DNA of 64,000 bases from JANPCX01 sp050916095 (GTDB lineage: Bacteria > Pseudomonadota > Gammaproteobacteria > Burkholderiales > Burkholderiaceae_C). The stretch lies in assembly GCA_050916095.1 (NCBI GenBank), contig CP050901.1, positions 3,162,001 to 3,226,000 on the forward strand, given 5' to 3'. A program made the position numbers and the translations under genes. The notes under the pieces were generated by a model. It was not told the DNA's origin. It searched no databases and saw only the letters and a program-made list of their open reading frames with translations. Positions 47,307 to 56,618 of the stretch are shown here, piece by piece. The first letter of the stretch is position 1; each line of letters begins with the position of its first letter.

Positions 47307-48314
47307 ATGAAAATACTGCTCACTGGCGCTGCTGGCTTTATTGGCATGACCACCTGCTTGCGCCTGCTGGCGCGTGGCGACGAGGTGGTAGGCCTGGACA
47401 ACCTCAACAACTACTACGAGGTCTCTCTCAAAGAAAACCGCCTCAAGCGCCTCACCTCACACCCCAACTTCCGTTTTGTGAAGATGGATGTGGCCGACCG
47501 CATGGGCATGGAGCACTTGTTCGCCACCGAAAAATTCGACCGTGTGATTCACTTGGCCGCCCAAGCCGGTGTGCGTTATTCGCTGGAGAATCCGCACGCC
47601 TACATCGAGAGCAACATCGTCGGCTTCACCAACATTTTGGAAGGCTGCCGCCACCACAAGGTGCAGCACCTGGCCTACGCCTCCAGCTCCAGCGTTTACG
47701 GTGGTAACACCGACATGCCGTTCTCCGAGCACCAAAGCGTGGACCACCCGGTGAGTTTGTATGCCGCCACCAAAAAAGCCAACGAGTTGATGGCCCACAC
47801 CTACAGCCACCTCTATGGTCTGCCCACCACCGGCTTGCGTTTCTTCACGGTGTATGGCCCCTGGGGACGCCCCGACATGGCCCTCTTCTTGTTCACCAAA
47901 GCCATACTGGAGGGCCAGCCGATCAAGGTCTTCAATCACGGCAACATGCTGCGCGATTTCACCTTTGTGGACGACATCGTCGAAGGTGTGATCCGCGTCA
48001 TCGACCGCACCGCCGAGCCCAACCCCAACTACTCGTCCAAAACGCCGGACCCTGCCACCAGCAACGCGCCTTACCGCGTGTTCAACATCGGCAACCACAA
48101 CCCCGTGAAACTGATGGACTTCATCACCGCGATTGAAAACGCGCTGGGGATGAAAGCCGAGAAAATTCTGATGCCATTACAAGACGGCGACGTGCCGCAA
48201 ACTTATGCGGATGTCGATGCGCTGAAAGAGTGGGTTGGGTTTGTACCTGCCACACCGATTCAGACGGGTATCGGGAAGTTTGTAGAGTGGTATCGGGGGT
48301 ATTACGGGGTTTGA
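47307..48314 (+). CDS. NAD-dependent nucleotide-sugar epimerase (UDP-glucuronate 4-epimerase-like)
   Basis: 335 residues of the extended SDR family. LLTGAAGFIGMTTCLRLL is the NAD-binding glycine motif; the catalytic YxxxK is SLYAATKKANELMAH. HLAAQAGVRYSLENPHAYIE and RFFTVYGPWGRPDMALFLF are typical of UDP-glucuronate/UDP-galacturonate epimerases for capsule or LPS sugars. It lies near an acyltransferase of surface-polymer type. Confidence 0.9.
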   Translation: MKILLTGAAGFIGMTTCLRLLARGDEVVGLDNLNNYYEVSLKENRLKRLTSHPNFRFVKMDVADRMGMEHLFATEKFDRVIHLAAQAGVRYSLENPHAYIESNIVGFTNILEGCRHHKVQHLAYASSSSVYGGNTDMPFSEHQSVDHPVSLYAATKKANELMAHTYSHLYGLPTTGLRFFTVYGPWGRPDMALFLFTKAILEGQPIKVFNHGNMLRDFTFVDDIVEGVIRVIDRTAEPNPNYSSKTPDPATSNAPYRVFNIGNHNPVKLMDFITAIENALGMKAEKILMPLQDGDVPQTYADVDALKEWVGFVPATPIQTGIGKFVEWYRGYYGV

Positions 48315-48841
48315 TGAGGTGACGTGTCAGCTTTCTGCTCTGCGGCGGCTCACAAACTATTCTCCGTCAACGAGAACTTGAAGCAGTAACGCGAAGGGAT
48401 TCGTGTGTGTGCCTGGCAGATGCGGCTCAGGGATTGCCCACACCGTACCCAATAAATCGGATTTCCTTGCGCTCTGTGCCATAGATCAGCTTGTCGTGGT
48501 GAAGTCGAAATTCAACCGTATCTCGTGACGATACTATCTAGAATCTGCACCGGGAATTAATTGAGCAGGTGTTCAAGCCCAACCCGCCAGCAACACCGAG
48601 GGCTCGGGCCAAGAGCAAAACGATACCCAAAGCAATCGTGAGCGCGCTCACAAAGTGAATGGCAATCTGGCGCTGATCGCGGCGGTAGAGCAGTGACTGA
48701 CTCCGCAAATGGGTTCCCTGGTACATGCAAACTCCGATCAACGCCACCGAACTGCCGCGCAAGAGGGGTACTCACTAGAATTGGCACGCCTTTGCAGTGA
48801 ATTGAGCCGTAAGCGCCAAAGGCAACAATTGGATACCCCAC
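48315..48841. other. Intergenic region, probably decayed sequence
   Basis: 527 bases. Minus-strand frames include a hydrophobic stretch (VSALTIALGIVLLLARALG), and plus-strand fragments are broken by stops. No family could be assigned. The last ~36 bases are the decayed 5' end of the dcd-like gene (the original start appears to read GTA). Confidence 0.4.
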
Positions 48842-49390
48842 ATGGCAGAACAGCATGACATGATTAAACCCTTTGAACCGGGCCAGGTGCGTCTTGCGAC
48901 CCCGGGACAAAACGCGGGTCAAGAAATAGTCCATTGCAGTACATCCAGCGACGGTTACGACATCCACTGCGCCCACGAATTCAAGGGGCTCACCAGCGTT
49001 TACAACGCCGTTGTCGACGCAAAAAGCCTCGGCGAGCGCGGTTTCGTCAACATGGAATTGAACGCCTTTGTCATCACGTCCAAGAGTTTTGCTTTGGCGC
49101 AGACCATGGAGTATTTACACATTCCGCATCATGCACGCAGCATTTTTTTGGGTAAGTGCACTTACGCACGCGCCGGGACCAGCGTCGATGTGATTCCATT
49201 TGAGCCCGAACTGCAGTGTCATATGACGCTGGAACTCAGCACCACCACGACCCTGCCTGTCAAAAATCATGTGGCTGAGGACGATGCTCCGGTTCTGTGT
49301 TTTGAAAGCAATGAAGCGGGCGAGGTCGGCTACACGGATCGGCGCGGCAAATACCTGGGACAGCGCGGCCTCACGCTGTTAAAAGTTTGA
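48842..49390 (+). CDS. Degenerate dCTP deaminase-like protein
   Basis: 182 residues from ATG 48842. MIKPFEPGQVRLAT, TSSDGYDIHCAHEFKG, QTMEYLHIPHHARSIFLGKC and IPFEPELQCHMTLELST align with the betaproteobacterial Dcd. Several core positions differ: the catalytic Ser of GK-S-T-Y-A-R is Cys here, and the motif around the catalytic Glu is LELST in place of LEFSN. Upstream in frame AKGNNWIPH echoes the lost N-terminus. Probably an inactive paralogue or a pseudogene. Confidence 0.65.
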   Translation: MAEQHDMIKPFEPGQVRLATPGQNAGQEIVHCSTSSDGYDIHCAHEFKGLTSVYNAVVDAKSLGERGFVNMELNAFVITSKSFALAQTMEYLHIPHHARSIFLGKCTYARAGTSVDVIPFEPELQCHMTLELSTTTTLPVKNHVAEDDAPVLCFESNEAGEVGYTDRRGKYLGQRGLTLLKV

Positions 49391-50475
49391 GCACCCCCTG
49401 CACAGCGGCGACGGTCGACCCGATCGCTCAGGAACAAAAGCTACTGTGGTTGCAAAGCCTGCGCGGCATTGCGGCGCTCATGGTGCTGTTCTTTCACATG
49501 GCTCCCCACTGGGCACTGGTGCCACAACTGCAAGCCGCCAGCACAGTCATGCGCTGGGGCTTTTCCGGTGTGGACATATTTTTTGTTTTGAGCGGTTTCG
49601 TTGTATATAAATCCGGCGTCATTTCAATCCCAAAGTACGGATTTTTTGACTTCATAAAAAAACGATCTGCACGCATATACACCACTTACTGGGCGACATT
49701 TTTGCTGGCTAGCATACTTTCCATAGCAGTGCTCGATGTATACCCAAAGTCTACCGAACAAGTAGTAAAAAGCTTTTTTCTTTTGTACCCAAAATTTTGG
49801 GACAATTGGATACCAGTAGCTTGGTCATTAACCTATGAGTTGTATTTTTACTTGGTACTTGGACTATTACTGCTAGCACCAAAAAATATCCAGACTAAAG
49901 CAATCATCGCAACAGCAATGTATTTCATACTATGGAACTGCTATTGGCTTTATTTCCATACAGAGAAAGTTCTTTCTGATGCTCATCCACTCCAATTCGT
50001 TTTTGGTGGCTTCATTATTGAATTCCTATTTGGAGCACTGATTGGTTTTTTATTCAATAAAAGAAGAGACTTATTCAAAAATATACCAATCATTTACCCA
50101 TTGGCTTTGATTGGGGTGTTTTTTGGATTTATTTTAGGTAGTAAATCTCACTTCTATAATCAAGTAGAAATCATGCGTGCGGCCAGCTACGGCGTGATGG
50201 CTGTCAGCATGCTGTTGATCGCCCTCAATTTAGAACATTGCAAATGCAAACCGCCAAAAATTCTTGTCATGATTGGCGACTCATCCTTTAGCATGTATTT
50301 GATTCACTCGGTAATTCTTGGTATTTTAGGGGCGATGCGCCACGAATATCTTGGAAATCATCAAGAACTTTGGCTTGCATTTTCTCTATTTATACCTATT
50401 TTTGTGGTTTTTATCAGTCACATTTGGTACTTGATGGTTGAGAAAAAAACAATACAGCTGATCAAAAGAATTTAA
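49387..50475 (+). CDS. Acyltransferase 3 family membrane protein (OafA-like)
   Basis: 362 residues starting at TTG 49387, overlapping the dcd-like stop by four bases. LQSLRGIAALMVLFFHMAPH has the conserved Arg/His; about ten membrane segments follow, with SGVDIFFVLSGFVVYKSG and GDSSFSMYLIHSVILG. Such enzymes O-acetylate surface polysaccharides. From about 49560 it is distinctly AT-rich compared with its neighbours, suggesting acquisition. Confidence 0.9.
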   Translation: MSTPCTAATVDPIAQEQKLLWLQSLRGIAALMVLFFHMAPHWALVPQLQAASTVMRWGFSGVDIFFVLSGFVVYKSGVISIPKYGFFDFIKKRSARIYTTYWATFLLASILSIAVLDVYPKSTEQVVKSFFLLYPKFWDNWIPVAWSLTYELYFYLVLGLLLLAPKNIQTKAIIATAMYFILWNCYWLYFHTEKVLSDAHPLQFVFGGFIIEFLFGALIGFLFNKRRDLFKNIPIIYPLALIGVFFGFILGSKSHFYNQVEIMRAASYGVMAVSMLLIALNLEHCKCKPPKILVMIGDSSFSMYLIHSVILGILGAMRHEYLGNHQELWLAFSLFIPIFVVFISHIWYLMVEKKTIQLIKRI

Positions 50476-50508
50476 ACATGAAACGGCTTAAACAAATCTA
50501 ACGATTAA

Positions 50509-50670
50509 GGATGCTCTGCATAACTCTTGCGAGGCTGTGGCAGTGCGGATCGGGATGGGCTACAAGGCGCTTTTTGCGGCCAATAGCTTGGGCTATTGGC
50601 AAGAAAAGCAACGCCGTAGACCGCCCGAGTCCGTGCTGCCACAGTCCGCAAGGAGTGATGCAGAGCATCC
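50509..50670. mobile_element. MITE M1, copy 2 (162 bp) with TTAA duplication
   Basis: Ends GGATGCTCTGCATAACTC and GAGTGATGCAGAGCATCC match in 17 of 18 positions, with imperfect pairing through the whole element. TTAA at 50505-50508 and 50671-50674 flanks it. About 85-90% similar by eye to the copy at 9115-9275. Confidence 0.88.
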
Positions 50671-50689
50671 TTAACGATGCCCAGGCTTA

Positions 50690-50834
50690 CACGTTGTTCG
50701 AGCCGGCAAAGCTGAACTCTGATCTTGTCTTGCCAATCCACAGCTTGCATCTGCCGCATCCTCGTTGTTGTCAAAACAGCACCCTGCGCAGCCTTCTATG
50801 CGCTTGCATAGCGTGGGGTTTGTCCGACGTTTAC
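50690..50834 (-). mobile_element. IS66-family left end, solitary relic
   Basis: The stretch from CTGATCTTGTCTTGCCA to GGGGTTTGTCCGACGTTTAC is a diverged version of the outer end of the IS66 elements at 56536 and 61938 (GTAAGCGTCCGGCAAACCCC reversed). It includes the start of tnpA (TGCCAATCCACAGCTTGCAT region) but no more of the element. The inner side is cut by M1. Confidence 0.75.
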
Positions 50835-51016
50835 CCACGCACACCCGTTTGATTGACCGAAACGACAAATCGCACTGCCGACATCAGAGAAAACACTGAA
50901 CTCAAATTCCGTGGTGATTCGCCGCGACGAGGGTGCTTGAAGAAAGCAGAAAATTCTTGGTGGACAACACTCGGGTGTTTGAAGAGCTGCATGGTCAGCG
51001 ACAGATCCGCGTATTG
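50835..51016. other. Unassigned sequence before IS-A copy 3
   Basis: 182 bases. A plus-strand frame reads TRVLEESRKFLVDNTRVFEE then LHGQRQIRVL up to the IS, possibly the C-terminus of a lost gene. No family recognised. Confidence 0.35.
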
Positions 51017-52648
51017 AGTCGGCCCTGCAAAACCCCTGCAACCCGCATGAATGCTGGCGATATGGGGTAAATGCTGACGACGGGATCTCTCAGGAATCGT
51101 TATCGGAGAGTAATTTTTCTGGGGGATTTGCATGACAGCCACCGCAGACTTCTTTCGCGCACGCCTGGACGGGATGGTCGATCACAAACATCCACTGGTG
51201 GTTTTGAGCAAACGGCTGCCCTGGGCCGCGATTGAACAAGCCCTGGCACCGCACTTCGCTCGCCAGGCTCGCCCAGGCTCCAAGCGGGTGACGGCGGACT
51301 TGTTGGGAGCGCATGAAGTCGAATTTGGCAACGGCATCAGCCCCGCAGGCCGCCCGCGCCTGTCAATTCGGCTGATGGCCAGCTTGCAGTACCTGAAGAA
51401 CTCCTTCAACCTCAGTGACGAAGAACTCGTTCAGCGCTGGAGCGAGAACGTGGTGTGGCAGTTCTTCAGCGGCATGGAGTATTACGAACCACGCTTGCCC
51501 TGCGATCCAACCCAGATCGGCCGCTTTCGCCGCGCCGTGGGCGAAGAAGGTCTGGAGCAGTTGCTCAAGGCCACCATCGAGACAGCGGTGCAGATCAAGG
51601 CCATCAAGCCCAGCGAGCTGGAACGCGTGATCGTGGACACCACCGTGCAGGAGAAGGCCATCGCCCACCCGGTGGACAGTCGGCTGCTGGAGATTGCGCG
51701 GCACAAAGTGGTGAATGCTGCCAAACGAGTGGGCATCAGTTTGAAGCAGACATTTGCGTTTGAAGCCAAAACGCTCAGACGCCAGGCCGGGGGTTACGCC
51801 CACGCCAAGCAGTTCAAGCGTTTGAAGAAAGCCGTCAAACGCCAGCGCACAATCCTCGGGGTGGTGATGCGTGAAGTGCAGCGCAAGCTTGATGTGTTGG
51901 TGGCACCCGGGCCGACAGCGCTGAGTGCGCTCAAGACCTGGTTGGAGCGGGCCGAACGCATCCGCACGCAACAGCGAGGCGACAAGGGCAAGCTGTACGC
52001 GCTGCATGCGCCTGAGGTGGAGTGCATCGGCAAGGGCAAGGCCAGGAAGCCCTATGAGTTTGGTGTGAAGGTCAGCCTGGCTGTCACGCACCTGCGTGGT
52101 TTGATGGTGGGGGCCAGAAGTTTCCCCGGCAACCCGTTTGATGGGCACACATTGGCTGCGCAACTGGAGCAAACCAACAACCTGATGCAAGACCTGGGGC
52201 GTGTGCCCAAGCAAGTGGTCGTGGACTTGGGGTTCCGGGGCGTGGACGCGGACAACCCGAACGTGGAGATCATCCACCGTGGCAAGTACAAGTCACTGAC
52301 CAAGGTGCAACGCAAGTGGCTCAAACGGCGTCAGGCCATCGAGCCGCTGATCGGCCACACCAAGGTGGACCACGGCATGCAGCGCTGTTGGCTCAAAGGC
52401 GAGTTGGGTGATGCGCTGCACGCACTGAGTTGTGCGGCGGGGTACAACATCCGCTGGCTGCTGCGGGCTATCGCGGCCAAGTCTGCAAAAGACGCGAAGG
52501 CGTTTTTGTTGACCCTGCTCGGGCTGAGCTTATGGGGTCAACTCAGGGCAGCCAGGGCACGGCTCGGCGCAAAAAACTTGCTCGGTTGGAAATTCACGCC
52601 ATCGTCAGTAATGGCTTGCGGGGTGAAATGAATTTTGCAGGGCCGACT
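51017..52648 (+). mobile_element. IS-A copy 3 (1632 bp)
   Basis: Ends as in copy 1, same orientation. Flanks are ATTG on the left and AGGT on the right, the reverse pairing of copy 1. This is the signature of homologous recombination between two IS-A copies. Confidence 0.95.
51132..52631 (+). CDS. IS-A transposase, copy 3
   Basis: 499 residues, intact, DDE residues as in copy 1; carries LLKATIE like copies 2 and 4. Confidence 0.95.
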   Translation: MTATADFFRARLDGMVDHKHPLVVLSKRLPWAAIEQALAPHFARQARPGSKRVTADLLGAHEVEFGNGISPAGRPRLSIRLMASLQYLKNSFNLSDEELVQRWSENVVWQFFSGMEYYEPRLPCDPTQIGRFRRAVGEEGLEQLLKATIETAVQIKAIKPSELERVIVDTTVQEKAIAHPVDSRLLEIARHKVVNAAKRVGISLKQTFAFEAKTLRRQAGGYAHAKQFKRLKKAVKRQRTILGVVMREVQRKLDVLVAPGPTALSALKTWLERAERIRTQQRGDKGKLYALHAPEVECIGKGKARKPYEFGVKVSLAVTHLRGLMVGARSFPGNPFDGHTLAAQLEQTNNLMQDLGRVPKQVVVDLGFRGVDADNPNVEIIHRGKYKSLTKVQRKWLKRRQAIEPLIGHTKVDHGMQRCWLKGELGDALHALSCAAGYNIRWLLRAIAAKSAKDAKAFLLTLLGLSLWGQLRAARARLGAKNLLGWKFTPSSVMACGVK

Positions 52649-52869
52649 AGGTAGCTCTCCTATGCCCCGCAACACCTCATGAATACTCACTTTCTTGCCT
52701 TCAAGTGCCAAATACAATTTGTACCGAGCGCTACACGTCCGATTAAGCCATGCTACGGCGCACTGGCCGCGTTGCTCCTCCTCTCGGGGATGCGCCCGCA
52801 GCTTCATCTCGCCTTACCAGCGCACTGTGTCACAACCCACTCGGACGTGCCACTGGTGAAATATCCGGG
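52649..52869. mobile_element. Element M2, second copy, main part
   Basis: Reverse complement similar to 8797-9110: the end GGTGAAATATCCGGG, the segment CACGTCCGAGTGGGTTGTGA, the coding-like SARYKLYLALEGKKVSIHEV and GTTGCGGGGCATAGGAGAG. Its other tip is at 32909-32927. It lacks the ~100-base palindromic centre of the first copy. Confidence 0.7.
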
Positions 52870-53026
52870 TTTAGGTGCTCACCTTTGATGCTCAACCGAT
52901 AGCGCCTGTGAAGTCCTGAACTGCTGCCCTTGCACTGCTGAAGCCGCAAGCGCTCGAAAATCGTTCTGTAAACTCTCACGGCTACGGATTGGCCAACATG
53001 ACCGACCCGAACGACGTCGTCTAATG
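52870..53026. other. Region upstream of the ParB-like gene
   Basis: 157 bases from the end of M2 to IS-A copy 4. It probably held the promoter of the ParB-like operon before IS-A separated them. No clear promoter could be picked. Confidence 0.35.
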
Positions 53027-54658
53027 AGTCGGCCCTGCAAAATTCATTTCACCCCGCAAGCCATTACTGACGATGGCGTGAATTTCCAACCGAGCAAGTT
53101 TTTTGCGCCGAGCCGTGCCCTGGCTGCCCTGAGTTGACCCCATAAGCTCAGCCCGAGCAGGGTCAACAAAAACGCCTTCGCGTCTTTTGCAGACTTGGCC
53201 GCGATAGCCCGCAGCAGCCAGCGGATGTTGTACCCCGCCGCACAACTCAGTGCGTGCAGCGCATCACCCAACTCGCCTTTGAGCCAACAGCGCTGCATGC
53301 CGTGGTCCACCTTGGTGTGGCCGATCAGCGGCTCGATGGCCTGACGCCGTTTGAGCCACTTGCGTTGCACCTTGGTCAGTGACTTGTACTTGCCACGGTG
53401 GATGATCTCCACGTTCGGGTTGTCCGCGTCCACGCCCCGGAACCCCAAGTCCACGACCACTTGCTTGGGCACACGCCCCAGGTCTTGCATCAGGTTGTTG
53501 GTTTGCTCCAGTTGCGCAGCCAATGTGTGCCCATCAAACGGGTTGCCGGGGAAACTTCTGGCCCCCACCATCAAACCACGCAGGTGCGTGACAGCCAGGC
53601 TGACCTTCACACCAAACTCATAGGGCTTCCTGGCCTTGCCCTTGCCGATGCACTCCACCTCAGGCGCATGCAGCGCGTACAGCTTGCCCTTGTCGCCTCG
53701 CTGTTGCGTGCGGATGCGTTCGGCCCGCTCCAACCAGGTCTTGAGCGCACTCAGCGCTGTCGGCCCGGGTGCCACCAACACATCAAGCTTGCGCTGCACT
53801 TCACGCATCACCACCCCGAGGATTGTGCGCTGGCGTTTGACGGCTTTCTTCAAACGCTTGAACTGCTTGGCGTGGGCGTAACCCCCGGCCTGGCGTCTGA
53901 GCGTTTTGGCTTCAAACGCAAATGTCTGCTTCAAACTGATGCCCACTCGTTTGGCAGCATTCACCACTTTGTGCCGCGCAATCTCCAGCAGCCGACTGTC
54001 CACCGGGTGGGCGATGGCCTTCTCCTGCACGGTGGTGTCCACGATCACGCGTTCCAGCTCGCTGGGCTTGATGGCCTTGATCTGCACCGCTGTCTCGATG
54101 GTGGCCTTGAGCAACTGCTCCAGACCTTCTTCGCCCACGGCGCGGCGAAAGCGGCCGATCTGGGTTGGATCGCAGGGCAAGCGTGGTTCGTAATACTCCA
54201 TGCCGCTGAAGAACTGCCACACCACGTTCTCGCTCCAGCGCTGAACGAGTTCTTCGTCACTGAGGTTGAAGGAGTTCTTCAGGTACTGCAAGCTGGCCAT
54301 CAGCCGAATTGACAGGCGCGGGCGGCCTGCGGGGCTGATGCCGTTGCCAAATTCGACTTCATGCGCTCCCAACAAGTCCGCCGTCACCCGCTTGGAGCCT
54401 GGGCGAGCCTGGCGAGCGAAGTGCGGTGCCAGGGCTTGTTCAATCGCGGCCCAGGGCAGCCGTTTGCTCAAAACCACCAGTGGATGTTTGTGATCGACCA
54501 TCCCGTCCAGGCGTGCGCGAAAGAAGTCTGCGGTGGCTGTCATGCAAATCCCCCAGAAAAATTACTCTCCGATAACGATTCCTGAGAGATCCCGTCGTCA
54601 GCATTTACCCCATATCGCCAGCATTCATGCGGGTTGCAGGGGTTTTGCAGGGCCGACT
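53027..54658 (-). mobile_element. IS-A copy 4 (1632 bp), intact target duplication
   Basis: AATG at 53023-53026 and 54659-54662 flanks the element: the only IS-A copy here with a clean 4-bp duplication, so a simple insertion. Its right end is 16 bases before the ParB-like start codon; the ribosome-binding site GAGGTGAGG is preserved. Confidence 0.95.
53044..54543 (-). CDS. IS-A transposase, copy 4
   Basis: 499 residues, intact, identical in protein to copies 2 and 3. It is transcribed away from the ParB-like gene. Confidence 0.95.
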   Translation of the reverse strand: MTATADFFRARLDGMVDHKHPLVVLSKRLPWAAIEQALAPHFARQARPGSKRVTADLLGAHEVEFGNGISPAGRPRLSIRLMASLQYLKNSFNLSDEELVQRWSENVVWQFFSGMEYYEPRLPCDPTQIGRFRRAVGEEGLEQLLKATIETAVQIKAIKPSELERVIVDTTVQEKAIAHPVDSRLLEIARHKVVNAAKRVGISLKQTFAFEAKTLRRQAGGYAHAKQFKRLKKAVKRQRTILGVVMREVQRKLDVLVAPGPTALSALKTWLERAERIRTQQRGDKGKLYALHAPEVECIGKGKARKPYEFGVKVSLAVTHLRGLMVGARSFPGNPFDGHTLAAQLEQTNNLMQDLGRVPKQVVVDLGFRGVDADNPNVEIIHRGKYKSLTKVQRKWLKRRQAIEPLIGHTKVDHGMQRCWLKGELGDALHALSCAAGYNIRWLLRAIAAKSAKDAKAFLLTLLGLSLWGQLRAARARLGAKNLLGWKFTPSSVMACGVK

Positions 54659-54674
54659 AATGAGGTGAGGCTCG

Positions 54675-55814
54675 ATGGCAAAAACAAACCAGATGGACGC
54701 GATCATCCGCAACGCGCCAGCCAAGAGCGTGATGATTGAGGTCGGGCGCCTCGACTTCGATCGGAACAATCCCCGGTTTCCGCAGAATATCGCACAGGGC
54801 GCCATTGAGGACTTACTGCAACGGTTCGTCCGAGACGAGCGGCTGCTGGAAATCGTGGAGTCGATCGGCAATCACGGCTTCTTTCCGGGCGAGCCGTTAC
54901 TCGTGGTACCGGAAGGCCGCGGGCGCTACCGCGTCGTCGAGGGCAACCGCCGGCTAGCTGCGCTCAAACTGCTGAGCGGTGAGCTAGAGCCACCGACAGG
55001 CCGCACGTCCATTGAGGACGCGGTTGCTGCCGCTGAGTTTCGTCCGGAACAGGTGCAGTGCCTAGCCTTCGACGACGAGAACGAGATCCTTCGGTACCTC
55101 GGCTTCCGCCACATCACCGGTATCAAAGCATGGAGCGCCCTTCAGAAGGCGCGATACGCCGAGCGCATGTACCAGAAATACAAATCGCTGCCCGAGGAGG
55201 AAGGACTCCGTCTACTTGCACGTGAAACGGGTAGCAGGCGGGACACAGTCGGGCAGATGCTCACGGCTCTCAAACTGTATGACCGAGCCGAGGAGAAGAA
55301 CTTCTTCGGGCTACCGATCGTGCCCGAGCAGATCGAGTTCTCAGTTCTCGGTACGGCGCTCAGCTACTCCTCACTCACTGAGTTCCTTGGCCTGCAGTCG
55401 CGAAGCGACATCAAGGTGAAGGGGCTGGAGGAGCGCGCGCTGAAGGACCTGTTCGACTGGCTCTTCGTCGTTGAAGGGCGGTCGAAGCCGATCGTGACGG
55501 AGTCGCGGAACCTCAGGAAGCTGGCGGCAGTCGTATCGTCAGACACAGCTATCAAGGAGTTACGAAAGTCGGGCAATCTGGACCAGGCCTACGAGCTGAG
55601 CAGTGGGCCGGAAGAAGCTCTCTCAGACAGCCTGAGGACCGCACTGCGGCGACTTGAAACTGCGCAGGCCCTCGTGCCCAAGGTACCGAAGATCAGTGAC
55701 GAACACCTGGAGCTGGCGGAAGGTCTTGCAGACACCGCCGCGGCAGTACAAGACGTGGTGTTCGGTGCCCACCGCCGACAGAAACGCTCGACCACAAAGC
55801 CGTCGCGGGGTTGA
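54675..55814 (+). CDS. ParB/Srx-like nuclease-fold protein, first gene of a putative restriction-modification cluster
   Basis: 379 residues. MIEVGRLDFDRNNPRF begins the ParB-like domain; IVESIGNHGFFPGEPLLVVP and YRVVEGNRRLAALKLLSG are its core motifs. RYAERMYQKYKSLPEEEG and ETGSRRDTVGQMLTALKLYD look like an HTH region. The rest is helical. GAGGTGAGG precedes the ATG. The stop is three bases before the next gene, so they form one operon. ParB-like proteins next to methyltransferases and nucleases occur in defence loci; here a partition role is unlikely because no ParA is present. Confidence 0.8.
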   Translation: MAKTNQMDAIIRNAPAKSVMIEVGRLDFDRNNPRFPQNIAQGAIEDLLQRFVRDERLLEIVESIGNHGFFPGEPLLVVPEGRGRYRVVEGNRRLAALKLLSGELEPPTGRTSIEDAVAAAEFRPEQVQCLAFDDENEILRYLGFRHITGIKAWSALQKARYAERMYQKYKSLPEEEGLRLLARETGSRRDTVGQMLTALKLYDRAEEKNFFGLPIVPEQIEFSVLGTALSYSSLTEFLGLQSRSDIKVKGLEERALKDLFDWLFVVEGRSKPIVTESRNLRKLAAVVSSDTAIKELRKSGNLDQAYELSSGPEEALSDSLRTALRRLETAQALVPKVPKISDEHLELAEGLADTAAAVQDVVFGAHRRQKRSTTKPSRG

Positions 55815-56618
55815 CCAATGCCCACCGCAGCGAAGAAGCAGAAGAAGGCGGCTAAGCCTAGCAAGATGAGTCGCCCCACGGGAAGCGACCTCTACATCTG
55901 GTGCGACTACATCGAACTGCGCTGTATCGTTGACAAGGACCGGCGGTTGTCGCGCGGCCGCATGCACGAGCTGCTGGACGATACCGCGCAAATGTACGGG
56001 GAGCAGACTGATGCCGATGTCGTCAACGTAACTGAAGCCGACGTTCCGGTGTCCGATGGTGATGCCGACGGCCTCGATGTGCTCGACGGCGTACCGCCTG
56101 GGGGTGGTCATGTTGGAACGCGCAATGAGATGCGTGTGGCGGGCTGGTTCAGCAATCTTGCGTTCCGTGCCAAAACCTTTGGCGACGCGTACCCATTCAA
56201 GTTGTCGGCAGACGGGCAGGAGCTTGAGGCACTTACGGTCGATACGCCGCTGCGCGTGCTGTACGTGCAGTTGCTGATGTCGGCCTCGCTGCGGCTGGTC
56301 CCGAATACCCGGCACGATGAGCTAACTGAGTCATTTGAGGAGACCTCACATGAGATCTTCAAACAACTCATGCCGATGGGCTGGGAAGTTCATCGCTTTG
56401 GTGCGAAGGGAGCGAGCCGCTACGAAGGACTGCTGTTTGACAAGCTCAAGGCATTAGTTAGGGATATACGCGGCAAACTGCATCTCCAGGCCAAAGACTT
56501 CAAGCGGAACGATCGCGGCGATGGCGGCCTAGACCGTAAGCGTCCGGCAAACCCCACCCTATGCAAAGGCATAGAAGGCTGCGAAGGTTGCTGTTTTGAC
56601 AACAGCGAAGGGGCGGCA

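Noticed and set aside
48557..48976. Minus-strand frame before and across the dcd-like gene
   Set aside because: No motif, and it overlaps the better supported dcd-like frame in antisense.
54675..55814. Plasmid partition ParB
   Set aside because: No ParA or parS-like repeats are nearby; the operon partner and convergent methyltransferase point to a defence/modification context.
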